From: UBA1858 sp045106935
GTDB lineage: Bacteria > Pseudomonadota > Gammaproteobacteria > UBA4575
Assembly: GCA_045106935.1 (NCBI GenBank)
Contig: JBGCFN010000066.1
Span: 1 to 25,488, forward strand
Length of the DNA stretch: 25,488 nt
Direction of reading: 5' to 3'
The notes under the pieces are model-generated. The model saw only the letters and a program-made list of their open reading frames with translations. It was not told the DNA's origin and searched no databases. The position numbers and the translations under genes were made by a program. How positions within the stretch are numbered: position 1 is the first letter of the stretch; the number at the start of each line of letters is the position of its first letter. Shown here piece after piece: positions 15,216 through 23,633 of the stretch.

Positions 15216-17558
15216 TTGAATTCAGCTCGGTGGGTGTTAGTAGGTCTTGTTGTATGGGTAAATATATTTATTGCTCAGGCTTACGCACGTGATGTGGTGA
15301 TCGCCACACTTTCAGATGGCCCGCAAGCGAGAGAGTTTGTGCTGCTTTCTACTGTTAAGCAAGAAATCAAAGCGATTGTTGGAGATGAATTTAATATTAC
15401 TTTTCCAAAGTCATTAGCTGTAGATGGTGATTGGACTGTTGACGGAATTCAATCCCAATTAGATGCGCTACTTCTAAATGACCAAGTAGATATAATTTTA
15501 ACGATGGGGATTGTTGGTTCGCATCTAGCTGCACATACAGAAAAATTATCTAAGCCAGTCGTAGCACCGATGGTAGTTGATGTGGCCGTGCAACAGATGC
15601 CATATGACAATAATACTAGCGGCAAAGAAAATTATGTCTATATGCGCTTTGTGCATTCGGTATCAGATGATCTCACTCGATTCCAAAACCTATTTAAGTA
15701 TCAGCATTTAGGTATTCTTGTAGATGAGCTTCCAGTCAAAGCCATCCCAGGCCTGTCTCGTACTGTCGACAAAGCTGCCAAGGACTTTGGTTTTAAAATT
15801 ACTCTGATAAAGGGAAAACAAGATGTCCGCGCCATGGCGGCGCAAATACCAGAAGGTGTTGATGCCATCATGTTAGCGCCACTTTTGCGAGTCAATGACG
15901 ATAATATTAAAGAACTAGCCGATTATTTTGTCGAGAAAAAATTGCCTAGTTATTCCTTTCTAGGTCAGAGAGAACTAGAACTTGGCATTATGGCGACTGT
16001 GGCTGGACGTGCAGATGATGAAGTGGTCTTTGCTCGGCGAGTGGCAACTAATGTTTATCGAATTTTATTAGGGACTCCAGCCTCTGAGCTAAATGTCGAT
16101 TTTTATGAGAGTGATCGACTTTCTATTAATATGAAAACAGCACGTGCTATCGGAGTGTCACCACGTTGGGTTGAGTTAGAAGATGCAGAGCTTTTATATG
16201 ATGATGTTGTTTCCAATGCTAGAAAAATAAGTTTGTCAGAAGCAATGGCAAGAGCTTTAGAGGCAAATGTAGATTTGCAAGCCAGCCAAATCGACATTGA
16301 AATTTCAAGCAACGACATAGATATAGCACGTTCAAGTTTGTTGCCACAGTTAAACGCCAACAGTAGTTATACGACGATTGATCAGGATCGTGCTAGCCCG
16401 CAGAGCTTCGCAGAAAACTCTGGAGATGCCGGGTTACAAGCAACACAGACGATATATTCTGATGATCAATGGGCTAACTTAACTATTTCAAAACACTTAA
16501 GTAGTAGTACGAGCTTAGAAACAATGATAACAATGCTTGATACATTGCAGTCATCTGCTACTGCTTATTTGAATGTATTGAGAACAATTGCGCTTGAGCG
16601 AGTACAAAAATCTAATGTAGAACTGACCCGAGACAATTTGGAGTTAGCAAAATCTCGTGTGCAAATTGGTGAATCTTCTCGTGCAGATGAACTGCGATGG
16701 AAAAGTCAGATTGCAAGAGATAGGCAAAGTTTGCTGGCTGCTGAGGCCGATCGCTTGATTTCAGAAACAGAGCTTTATCGAGTATTGCATTTGCCTGTTT
16801 CAGAGCCTATTGCGACTTCTGATGAATCTATTCAACAAGTACTGTCTGAACTTAATCGTAGTGAAAATCGAGACCTCTACGATAATCCGCTAGCCTGGGA
16901 GAAATTTATTGATTTTCAATCCGCGATGGCAACAGAGAATGCACCAGAGGTTAAACGTTTTGATTATTTGCTGAAAGCTCAAACAAGACGAATTACTGCG
17001 GATAAGCGAGCATACTATGTTCCCGATGTGTCGTTAACGAGCTCATTAACAGAAAATATTAGTCGCAGTGGTGCAGGCTCAAATTTAAATGGGACCGGTA
17101 TTCATGACGATGAGTGGAGTATAGGTGTGCAAGCGACACTGCCTATCTTTACCAGTGGGCAATTAAAATCACAGTTGTCTAAGTCTCGTAATACACATAG
17201 ACAACTACGACTACAACAAGAAGCTGAGAAAGAGCGTGTGATTACACGTATGCGTTCAGCTTTATATAACGCAGCTGCGTCACATTCGTCTATTCGTTTA
17301 GCGATGGATGCTGCTTCTGCAGCGAGTGAGAACTTGGAGTTAGTGACTGATTCATATTCAGAAGGCGCTGTATCAGTGACAGATTTGATTGATGCGCAAG
17401 ATGCAGCATTAGCCGCACAATTGCAGGCAGCTGATGCACGCTATCAGTTTCTGATTAATTTGGTAGATGTATTAAGAGCAGAAAGTAACTTTGATTTATT
17501 GCTACAAGAAGACGGTGTAAAACTATGGCAGCAACGAGTAAAGGCAACAATGCAATGA
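15216..17558 (+). CDS. Fusion: ABC-type substrate-binding domain + TolC-like outer-membrane factor
   Basis: 780 aa, nearly twice a normal TolC-type factor. TTG start with AAGG nine bases upstream; signal peptide MNSARW...AQAYA. Residues about 25-335 look like an ABC-type periplasmic binding domain (VDIILTMGIVGSHLAA, GVDAIMLAPLLR, GIMATVAGRADDE). From residue 338 (ISLSEAMARALEANVDLQASQIDIEISS) it is a TolC/OEP protein: an internal duplication of long helices and strands, ending TDLIDAQDAALAAQLQAADARYQFLINLVDVLRA. Two functional parts in one frame would place a ligand-binding module on the periplasmic end of the channel. The stop overlaps the adaptor start by four bases (ATGA), so it heads the RND operon. 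A frameless join is ruled out because the frame is continuous. Confidence 0.88.
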   Translation: MNSARWVLVGLVVWVNIFIAQAYARDVVIATLSDGPQAREFVLLSTVKQEIKAIVGDEFNITFPKSLAVDGDWTVDGIQSQLDALLLNDQVDIILTMGIVGSHLAAHTEKLSKPVVAPMVVDVAVQQMPYDNNTSGKENYVYMRFVHSVSDDLTRFQNLFKYQHLGILVDELPVKAIPGLSRTVDKAAKDFGFKITLIKGKQDVRAMAAQIPEGVDAIMLAPLLRVNDDNIKELADYFVEKKLPSYSFLGQRELELGIMATVAGRADDEVVFARRVATNVYRILLGTPASELNVDFYESDRLSINMKTARAIGVSPRWVELEDAELLYDDVVSNARKISLSEAMARALEANVDLQASQIDIEISSNDIDIARSSLLPQLNANSSYTTIDQDRASPQSFAENSGDAGLQATQTIYSDDQWANLTISKHLSSSTSLETMITMLDTLQSSATAYLNVLRTIALERVQKSNVELTRDNLELAKSRVQIGESSRADELRWKSQIARDRQSLLAAEADRLISETELYRVLHLPVSEPIATSDESIQQVLSELNRSENRDLYDNPLAWEKFIDFQSAMATENAPEVKRFDYLLKAQTRRITADKRAYYVPDVSLTSSLTENISRSGAGSNLNGTGIHDDEWSIGVQATLPIFTSGQLKSQLSKSRNTHRQLRLQQEAEKERVITRMRSALYNAAASHSSIRLAMDAASAASENLELVTDSYSEGAVSVTDLIDAQDAALAAQLQAADARYQFLINLVDVLRAESNFDLLLQEDGVKLWQQRVKATMQ

Positions 17559-18634
17559 AATATATTTTCATATTCTGTGTGTTAGTCGCACTAAACAGTT
17601 GCGATAAGCAAGAGGAGGTGGTTGAAGTACCTCTGCGAACAGTTAAGCATCAAACGATTTCCTATAGTACTGGTAAGCTGGTTAAAACATTCAGTGGTGT
17701 GACTAAAGCAGAATTAGAGGCTAATTTAAGCTTTAGAGTCTCTGGGCGTGTGGAAAAGATTCCAGTGAATGTGGGTGATAAGCTAAGTAAAGGGCAGCTG
17801 GTGGCACGCCTTGATGGTAAAGATTATGCAGTGCTTTATGAACAGGCTAAGGCTGAGCTGGCTTCCGCTAAAGCGTCTTTAAGAAGTGCAGAGTCAGAAT
17901 ATAATCGTACTATTGGTTTGTATGAGAAGCGCAATGCTTCGAAGAGTCAGTTAGATACAACTCGTGCCACAGCAGAATCTGCTAAAGCACAAGTGAAAGC
18001 ATCAAGTCAGCAAGTAGAAGCTGCAAGATTGCAATTGAGTTATGCCAACTTGTATTCACCACAAGAGTGCATCGTGTCATCTAAACCAGTTAAAGAAAAT
18101 GAAAACGTTTCTTCAGGGCAAGTTGTGGTTAGCGTGAATTGTGGCAGCAAAGTAGAAGTAATAGTAGATGTGCCGGAGTCCTACATTGATAGAGTGAAAG
18201 AAAATCAGTCTGTCAATGTTACGTTAAGCTCGGTCGATAATAATGGCTATGCTGGAAAAGTCACAGAGATAAGTAGTGGTAGCAGTGATCAGGCATCCGC
18301 TTTTCCAGTGACGGTAGTATTAGATGGTAATAATGAAACCTTGCGAGCAGGTCTAGCAGCTGAAGTGGAATTTACACAAAATAATGGTGACGAAGAAAAT
18401 TATTTTATATTGCCAGTGACAGCGGTTGCACATGATGAACAAGGTGATTTTGCGTTTGTACTCAATACAGGAAAAAATGATCAAGAAGCAGTAGTAAGTA
18501 AAAAATACATCGAGATTAAAGAAATTGTGCAACAAGGTGTTCGTGTTACCAATGGTTTGGAGGATGGTGACGATGTCGTTACTGCAGGTGTGACAGTGAT
18601 ACGTGATGGCATGACTGTCACGATAGAGCAATAA
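17555..18634 (+). CDS. RND efflux periplasmic adaptor (membrane fusion) lipoprotein
   Basis: 359 aa from ATG 17555; an ATG at 17525 lies inside the preceding gene and would precede the signal sequence by ten residues, so it is rejected. MKYIFIFCVLVALNSC gives a lipobox with Cys16. The first lipoyl half (ANLSFRVSGRVEKIPVNVGDKLSKGQLVARLD) is followed by a helical hairpin (about 90-150), the second half, a beta-barrel (VNVTLSSVDNNGYAGKV) and a membrane-proximal domain (VTNGLEDGDDVVTAGV). It links the inner-membrane pump to the outer-membrane channel. It overlaps the upstream gene by four bases and is followed 26 bases later by the pump. Confidence 0.94.
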   Translation: MKYIFIFCVLVALNSCDKQEEVVEVPLRTVKHQTISYSTGKLVKTFSGVTKAELEANLSFRVSGRVEKIPVNVGDKLSKGQLVARLDGKDYAVLYEQAKAELASAKASLRSAESEYNRTIGLYEKRNASKSQLDTTRATAESAKAQVKASSQQVEAARLQLSYANLYSPQECIVSSKPVKENENVSSGQVVVSVNCGSKVEVIVDVPESYIDRVKENQSVNVTLSSVDNNGYAGKVTEISSGSSDQASAFPVTVVLDGNNETLRAGLAAEVEFTQNNGDEENYFILPVTAVAHDEQGDFAFVLNTGKNDQEAVVSKKYIEIKEIVQQGVRVTNGLEDGDDVVTAGVTVIRDGMTVTIEQ

Positions 18635-18660
18635 AATAGTTAAATAAACAGAAAATCATC

Positions 18661-21600
18661 ATGAATATTACTCAATTTGCTATTAACAATAATCGAGTAA
18701 CGATTATATTGGTGGTCTTGCTCATTTTATTCGGTATCTCATCTTACTTTGCATTACCTAAAGCACAGGATCCGGGGTTTATTATTCGTGCTGCGCAAGT
18801 CACTACTTATTTTCCTGGTGCTAGTCCTGAGCGTGTAGAAAATTTAATTACAGACAAAATCGAAAAAGCCATTCAAGAAATGCCAGAGATTGATTTTATT
18901 ACGAGTCAATCGCGAACTGGCATATCGGTAATCACGCCAAACTACAAAGAAAGTTATAAAAACATGCGTCCTATCTTTGATGATTTGCGACGTAAAATAG
19001 AAGATATTGAAGTAACACTGCCACAAGGGATTGACGGCCCACATGTGAATGATGATTTTGGTGATGTGTACGGCATTATCTATGGACTGATGGGAGATGG
19101 ATTTAGTTATCGTGAATTAAAAGATATTGCAGATGAAATAAAAGATGAGCTATTAAAGGTTGATGACGTTGCCAAAGTGCAGCTGCAGGGCATACAAGAT
19201 GAGGTGCTATTTGTAGAATATAATAATGCACGCTTAACTGAATTAGGGTTATCACCTCAGCAACTTACTAGTGATTTAGCATCGCTTAATATAATTTCTT
19301 CTGGCGGTAGTATTCGTGTTGGTCCTGAACGAATCACACTTGAGCCTTCCGGTAATTTTGAAAGTATAGAAGACCTGAAAAAGACAGTGATTCAATTGCC
19401 GAATAATGGTGGAATTGTCTATTTAGAAGATATTGCTAATGTTTATCGAGCTTATGAAGATCCTGCGACACAGCGAGCACGCGTGAATGGTGAGTCCGCC
19501 ATTATTATTTCTGTTTCTATGACAGAGGGTGGAAATATTGTTGATCTGGGTGCTAGCCTAGATAAAGAAATTCCCTATATTGAAGCTCAATATCCTCATG
19601 GAATTTCGCTGCAAAAGTTATTTTACCAGCCTGATTATGTGAATCGCGATGTTGCTAAATTTATGAGTAATCTAGGACAAGCAGTCGGAATTATTATTGC
19701 TGTGTTATTGGTTTTTTTAGGATTGCGTACAGGGCTACTTGTAGCGACAATGGTGCCAGTTGTTGTGGTGCTTACCTTTGTCGCTATGCACAATTTCAAT
19801 ATTACAATTAACCAAGTTTCGTTAGCAGCACTAATAATTGCGCTAGGACTATTGGTAGATAATGCGATTGTAGTTGCTGAAGGCGTACTCGTGCGCCTAG
19901 AGAAAGGCGAAAATGTGATTGATGCCGCCATCGCTGTATGTAAAGAGTTGATGTTGCCTTTGTTGATATCTTCGCTCACAACCGCCGCAGCATTTTTACC
20001 TATCTTTCTTGCAGAATCCTCGGTGGGTGAGTACACCGCCGATATATTTAAAGTTGTCACAATTGCATTAATGATTTCATGGCTTTTAGCCATGACTTTC
20101 TTGCCATTAATGACCACCTTGTTTTTGAAGGCTAAAAAATCTAAGACAAATCAGGGTGCAGCAAAAGAAAGTTTCCTGGATAAAAATTACGATTCATTGT
20201 TACGCGTATCGATGAATAATCGAATTGTCTTTTTGGGTATTGTTGTGGTGATATTTGTGCTTGCGATTAAAGGACTGGGTTTAGTCCCGAATGTCTTTAT
20301 GCCACCAAAAACTGATTCCATCATCAATGCGAAATTCAACATGCCTCGTGGAACAGACATCGATCAAACCACCGAGGTAGTGGCTGATATAGAAAATTAC
20401 TTTAGAGAAAATCATTTAGTCACCCAAGAATCTGGTGATGCAGGTATACATAGTTGGGTATCATTTATTGGACTGGGTGCGCCACGATATGTGTTGACTG
20501 TGAACCCAGATCCACGCGACGCACGATTGGCGCAATTAATCATTAATACCAATAGTCACTTAGATATTCCTGACGTAATCGATCAGACGCAACAGTATGT
20601 GCGTAGCAAGTATCCAGATCTTGAAGTAAAGATGAAAAAGCTTGAAAACGGTTCGCCTATTGATTACCCGATAGAAATTCGTGTGCTAGGAAAAGATGTA
20701 GACAAGCTGACAGAAATCACGGGTGAGATTAAAGATAAATTACTTTCAACACCCGGTGTTGCAGATGCAGTCGATGATTGGGGCTTACAAACCAAAAAGT
20801 TATTAGTCACAGTAGACCAAAGTCGTGCACGTAGAGCTGGGGTAACAAGTGAAGATGTGGCGGTGTCATTACAAGCAAGTTTGTCAGGAATTGAATTAAC
20901 TGAATTCAGAGAGCAAGACGAACTGATACCCATTACATTGCGATCTGTATCAGCTGATAGAAAAGATCTGGCCAAACTAGATGGGCTGACTATTTATTCA
21001 AAAACAACAGGTAGTTCTGTGCCATTAAAACAAGTGGCTGACGTCACTATAGAATGGCAACCACCAATTATTTATAGAAGAGATCGACAACGCGCAATAA
21101 AAATTGGTGTGCAGTTAGTGCCTAATATAACACCGAATGAGGTCAATCAAGCATTTCGACCTTGGCTAGTTGACTATGCTGATAGTTGGCCACGTGGCTA
21201 TAGTTTCCAAGAGGGTGGTGAAGCGGAAGAGTCTGGCGATGCGAATGCGGCTATTGCGGCCAAGCTACCATTAGCAGCTATGTTAATTTTATTATTATTG
21301 GTTGGACAATTTAATAGCTTGCGTAAGACAGCCATTATTCTCACTACCATACCGCTTGGCATGATAGGTGTCACCGTAGGATTAATTGTTGCTAATTCAA
21401 TCTTTGGTTTTATGACTATTCTTGGCGTGATTTCATTAGCCGGGATTGTGATTAATAATGCCATCGTATTGATCGATCGTATTCAAATAGAGTTGGAAGA
21501 AGGCAAGGAAATGCACTTTGCTATCATAGATGCAGCAAAACAACGAATGCGCCCAATTCTTGTAACAACGGCTACGACAATTGGTGGTATGTTGCCATTA

Positions 21601-21735
21601 TGGATTAGTCATGATCCGATGTTTGAAACACTCGCAATCGCTGTCATTTTCGGGCTCGCTTTCGCTACCGTTATCACGCTGCTATTTGTGCCCGTACTCT
21701 ATTCGATTCTGTATCGAGTGAAATATAAATATTAA
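18661..21735 (+). CDS. RND efflux transporter permease (AcrB superfamily)
   Basis: 1024 aa, the full length for an RND pump. The first membrane helix is at residues 12-32, with two large periplasmic loops and the helix 2-6 and 8-12 blocks. In helix 4 the motif is GLLVDNAIVVAEG, so the AcrB Asp407/Asp408 pair reads Asp400/Asn401. In helix 10 GIVINNAIVLID places Asn932 where AcrB has Lys940. Such variants occur in divergent RND clades, so this is a subfamily trait rather than decay. Substrate is unknown; the drug-type (HAE) rather than metal-type (HME) reading is tentative. Third gene of the operon starting at 15216. Confidence 0.95.
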   Translation: MNITQFAINNNRVTIILVVLLILFGISSYFALPKAQDPGFIIRAAQVTTYFPGASPERVENLITDKIEKAIQEMPEIDFITSQSRTGISVITPNYKESYKNMRPIFDDLRRKIEDIEVTLPQGIDGPHVNDDFGDVYGIIYGLMGDGFSYRELKDIADEIKDELLKVDDVAKVQLQGIQDEVLFVEYNNARLTELGLSPQQLTSDLASLNIISSGGSIRVGPERITLEPSGNFESIEDLKKTVIQLPNNGGIVYLEDIANVYRAYEDPATQRARVNGESAIIISVSMTEGGNIVDLGASLDKEIPYIEAQYPHGISLQKLFYQPDYVNRDVAKFMSNLGQAVGIIIAVLLVFLGLRTGLLVATMVPVVVVLTFVAMHNFNITINQVSLAALIIALGLLVDNAIVVAEGVLVRLEKGENVIDAAIAVCKELMLPLLISSLTTAAAFLPIFLAESSVGEYTADIFKVVTIALMISWLLAMTFLPLMTTLFLKAKKSKTNQGAAKESFLDKNYDSLLRVSMNNRIVFLGIVVVIFVLAIKGLGLVPNVFMPPKTDSIINAKFNMPRGTDIDQTTEVVADIENYFRENHLVTQESGDAGIHSWVSFIGLGAPRYVLTVNPDPRDARLAQLIINTNSHLDIPDVIDQTQQYVRSKYPDLEVKMKKLENGSPIDYPIEIRVLGKDVDKLTEITGEIKDKLLSTPGVADAVDDWGLQTKKLLVTVDQSRARRAGVTSEDVAVSLQASLSGIELTEFREQDELIPITLRSVSADRKDLAKLDGLTIYSKTTGSSVPLKQVADVTIEWQPPIIYRRDRQRAIKIGVQLVPNITPNEVNQAFRPWLVDYADSWPRGYSFQEGGEAEESGDANAAIAAKLPLAAMLILLLLVGQFNSLRKTAIILTTIPLGMIGVTVGLIVANSIFGFMTILGVISLAGIVINNAIVLIDRIQIELEEGKEMHFAIIDAAKQRMRPILVTTATTIGGMLPLWISHDPMFETLAIAVIFGLAFATVITLLFVPVLYSILYRVKYKY

Positions 21736-21747
21736 TGAATTAATACA

Positions 21748-21778
21748 GGATGGTGCCGGCAATAATGCGACACCATCT
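21748..21778 (+). terminator. Hairpin after the RND operon
   Basis: gatggtg (21749-21755) pairs with caccatc (21771-21777) around a loop containing the gccggc palindrome. It lies 13 bases past the permease stop. The U-tract is poor (ttgtaaag), so termination efficiency is uncertain. Confidence 0.5.
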
Positions 21779-21828
21779 TGTAAAGGCATCCTTGCCCGTG
21801 CTGCACAGCCATGTTTAATACGTCGATA

Positions 21829-21936
21829 TCAAAATGCTGATACGATTAAAGAAAAACTCAGACATAGTGATGTACTCAATAAACAGGCTTCACTCCAGGC
21901 ATTACAAGTAGTGCTGATTTTGCAAAGTCTTTCCAT
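21829..21936 (-). CDS. Putative 35-aa Cys-containing small protein
   Basis: An ATG at 21936 has a perfect AGGAGG eight bases upstream, embedded in the last two Arg codons of the 47-aa ORF, and starts five bases after that ORF's stop. The product begins MERLCKISTTC, contains Cys at 5, 11, 18 and 25, and has a hydrophobic Ser/Leu-rich second half ending SFSLIVSAF. The ribosome-binding site and coupling are the only support; composition alone is not convincing. Family unknown. Confidence 0.35.
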   Translation of the reverse strand: MERLCKISTTCNAWSEACLLSTSLCLSFSLIVSAF

Positions 21937-21941
21937 ATTTA

Positions 21942-22085
21942 TTACCTCCTCAGCCTGTAAGCGTGGTCTGTTGCTTGAGTTCTAAGTAAATTAGAGTTAT
22001 TGGTCACTAACAGCGGTAATGCTGTTAGTAGCATCAGTGGTAGCGAAATCATTGCTATCAAAGTAAGAGTCGTTAAGCTAATCAT
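21942..22085 (-). CDS. Putative 47-aa small membrane protein
   Basis: The ATG at 22085 has AAGGA seven bases upstream. It begins MISLTTLTLIAMISLPLMLL and ends ATDHAYRLRR. A hydrophobic stretch of about 27 residues (one span, or a kinked pair around the two Pro) is followed by a polar basic tail. The longer frame from 22223 lacks a good ribosome-binding site. The 35-aa ORF follows at once, suggesting a two-cistron unit. No family recognised. Confidence 0.5.
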   Translation of the reverse strand: MISLTTLTLIAMISLPLMLLTALPLLVTNNSNLLRTQATDHAYRLRR

Positions 22086-22120
22086 TTTGTAGTCCTTCTG
22101 TATAAGTTTTGGTGTCCTCA

Positions 22121-22216
22121 ATACAAAATATACAGACAAAATACAAAGACAAGAAATTATGCACAGGATATATACAAACAGATAAATCTGTATTAAGTAT
22201 ACAAAGCATGTACAAA
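22121..22216. repeat. Phased ATACAAA direct repeats upstream of the small minus-strand ORFs
   Basis: ATACAAA occurs at 22121, 22141, 22172 and 22199, with variants ATACAGA at 22130 and GTACAAA at 22210. Several spacings are 9-11 bases, about one helical turn. A perfect acagat-aa-atctgt hairpin lies at 22178-22191 within the array. The array lies between the divergent 47-aa ORF and the EF-hand gene, where a regulator could bind cooperatively. In AT-rich DNA part of this may be chance. Confidence 0.4.
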
Positions 22217-22316
22217 AATCCAAAAAGAATACATATGCATCACATCGTCACCAGACTGGAGAAGCATAAGAGGATATGGCTTAAATTATAGTAAGTGGTG
22301 GCGAGGAGTTTAAATC

Positions 22317-22412
22317 GTGATTCAATATGATTTAAGAAAGATTCATCAAATTAATGGTGAACTTATCACTGGGTGTAAATCTAAAGTAAAGACAAGTATT
22401 AATCATTATTAA
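22317..22412 (+). CDS. Putative 31-aa leader ORF before the EF-hand/EGKCG gene
   Basis: GTG at 22317 is preceded by GAGGAG eight bases upstream. The frame runs to TAA at 22410-22412, stopping ten bases before the downstream ATG and directly before that gene's own AAAGGTGA. The product starts IQYDLRKIHQ after the initiator and has a single Cys in ITGCKSKVK. Position and spacing fit a coupled leader peptide, but the GTG start and short length leave it uncertain. Confidence 0.35.
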   Translation: MIQYDLRKIHQINGELITGCKSKVKTSINHY

Positions 22413-22422
22413 AGGTGAAGCG

Positions 22423-22809
22423 ATGTTAAAGAAGACTAATTTGAAACCAATCACTGCAGCGATCGGTACGGTATTTGTGACAAGTGCATTGATAGTGTCA
22501 CCAGCAGGTGCTGAGAATAATCCATTTCAGATGACAGACTTATCATCTGGCTACATGGTTGCTGATGGCCATGAAGGCAAGAAAATGTGTAAGAAGAAGA
22601 TGAAAAAAATGGATACAGATGGTGATGGTTCAGTCAGTAAAGATGAATTCATGGCGCATGCCGAGAAAAAATTTGAACATAAAGATAAAAATGGTGATGG
22701 TGTGATAACCCGTGATGAAATGAAACGGATGAAAAAAGATAAAGAAGGTAAATGTGGCGAAGGCAAGTGTGGTGAAGGTAAATGTGGAGAGAAAGAATCT
22801 GATAGCTAA
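22423..22809 (+). CDS. EF-hand protein with C-terminal EGKCG repeats, HvfA/bufferin-like candidate RiPP precursor
   Basis: 128 aa. The signal peptide runs to SPAGA (residue 30). The mature start NPFQMTDLSSGYMVADG matches the pattern of HvfA-type proteins. Two complete EF-hand loops follow: DTDGDGSVSKDE (64-75) and DKNGDGVITRDE (88-99). The C-terminus carries three tandem KCGE motifs in EGKCGEGKCGEGKCG with Cys111, Cys116 and Cys121; Cys56 lies before the first EF-hand. In HvfA/bufferin families, EGKC cysteines are converted by a DUF692 (MNIO) enzyme to copper-binding groups (established knowledge). Neither DUF692 nor its partner or a DoxX gene is in this window, so modification is inferred. 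AAAGGTGA precedes the ATG and a strong terminator follows. Confidence 0.88.
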   Translation: MLKKTNLKPITAAIGTVFVTSALIVSPAGAENNPFQMTDLSSGYMVADGHEGKKMCKKKMKKMDTDGDGSVSKDEFMAHAEKKFEHKDKNGDGVITRDEMKRMKKDKEGKCGEGKCGEGKCGEKESDS

Positions 22810-22832
22810 TTTCTAACATTAATAGAAAATTG

Positions 22833-22861
22833 AAAAGGCGAATTGAGTTCGCCTTTTTTTT
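22833..22861 (+). terminator. Rho-independent terminator after the EF-hand/EGKCG gene
   Basis: A ten-base perfect stem (aaaaggcgaa pairing with ttcgcctttt), a 5-base loop and a run of eight T form a textbook terminator 24 bases past the stop codon. It separates this gene from the cytochrome b561 gene. Confidence 0.9.
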
Positions 22862-22981
22862 ATGGAAAAGTAATTTTATATTGAGCTAAATCAAGAGTAT
22901 GTCAGTACATATAATTACAATGAACAAAACAACACTAAAATGTATGAGTTTGAGTAATATGAGCGAGACAGGAAAACATTA

Positions 22982-23566
22982 ATGAGCATTAGAAATACAT
23001 CTTTAAATTATGGTTCCATTGCTAGATGGTTGCATTGGATTATCGCATTTTTATTTTTAATGTCTTATTGCACTGTATATTATCGTCACTGGTTTACAGA
23101 AGAGAAAACACCTGAAAATTGGCTTGCACTGCAGTTACATTTGTCAGTAGGTATTACAATTGCAGTGTTTGTCGTGCTGAGAATTATATGGCGAGTCACC
23201 AGTCAATTGCCTGATCCAGAACCGGGACCGCGATGGGCGCATCAAGTCGCGCATATCGGCCATTATCTGCTATATGCAGCCATGATACTGATGCCGCTAT
23301 CTGGTTATATAGGCACAGGTGTGAATACAGAGTATTTCATGTTATTTGATATCGCTAAATTTGAATCAACTGCTTTTTTTAATGTGCTTGTGACTGAGAG
23401 TCTCGGCATGAGTTTTGAAGCATTTGAAAAGCCAGTGGACTATTTTCATAAAGAGGTGATGGGTGAATATGTATTGTTGTTTTTAATATTTGGACATATT
23501 GCAGCAGCGCTCTACCATCATTTTATTTGTAAAGATCGCACTCTGAAAAAAATGACTTCCAAGTAG
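22982..23566 (+). CDS. Cytochrome b561 (CybB-type di-heme membrane protein)
   Basis: 194 aa with four membrane helices at about residues 15-32, 50-70, 92-113 and 162-180. Candidate heme-b ligands are His18 (ARWLHW), His53 (LQLHLSVG), His156 (DYFHKE) and His172 (FGHIAAALYHH), matching one His per helix-end position in bacterial b561 proteins. The loop PDPEPGPRWAHQVAHIGHYLLY is typical. It likely transfers electrons from ubiquinol, possibly to superoxide or a periplasmic partner. It has its own upstream region because a terminator precedes it. AGGA lies nine bases before the ATG. Confidence 0.93.
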   Translation: MSIRNTSLNYGSIARWLHWIIAFLFLMSYCTVYYRHWFTEEKTPENWLALQLHLSVGITIAVFVVLRIIWRVTSQLPDPEPGPRWAHQVAHIGHYLLYAAMILMPLSGYIGTGVNTEYFMLFDIAKFESTAFFNVLVTESLGMSFEAFEKPVDYFHKEVMGEYVLLFLIFGHIAAALYHHFICKDRTLKKMTSK

Positions 23567-23633
23567 CTATATTTGATTTTAAATAGAGCGCGACAAGTGT
23601 GTAAAACCGTATGCTGTATCAAAGAAAGGAAAA

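Noticed and set aside
17525..17554. Upstream start for the RND adaptor
   Set aside because: It would put ten polar residues before the lipoprotein signal; the 17555 ATG overlaps the preceding stop in ATGA fashion.
19635..20117. Minus-strand 160-aa frame inside the RND pump gene, and similar frames in other genes
   Set aside because: Low-complexity Thr/Ala/Ile/Ser translation opposite a strongly supported gene; a shadow frame.
21736..21830. Decayed gene remnant after the RND operon
   Set aside because: Short open stretches on the minus strand (e.g. a 26-codon frame) showed no recognisable motif; not enough to call a pseudogene.
21942..22223. Long 93-aa minus-strand reading frame
   Set aside because: The upstream 46 codons run through the repeat array and lack a ribosome-binding site; the ATG at 22085 has AAGGA and a normal membrane-protein start.
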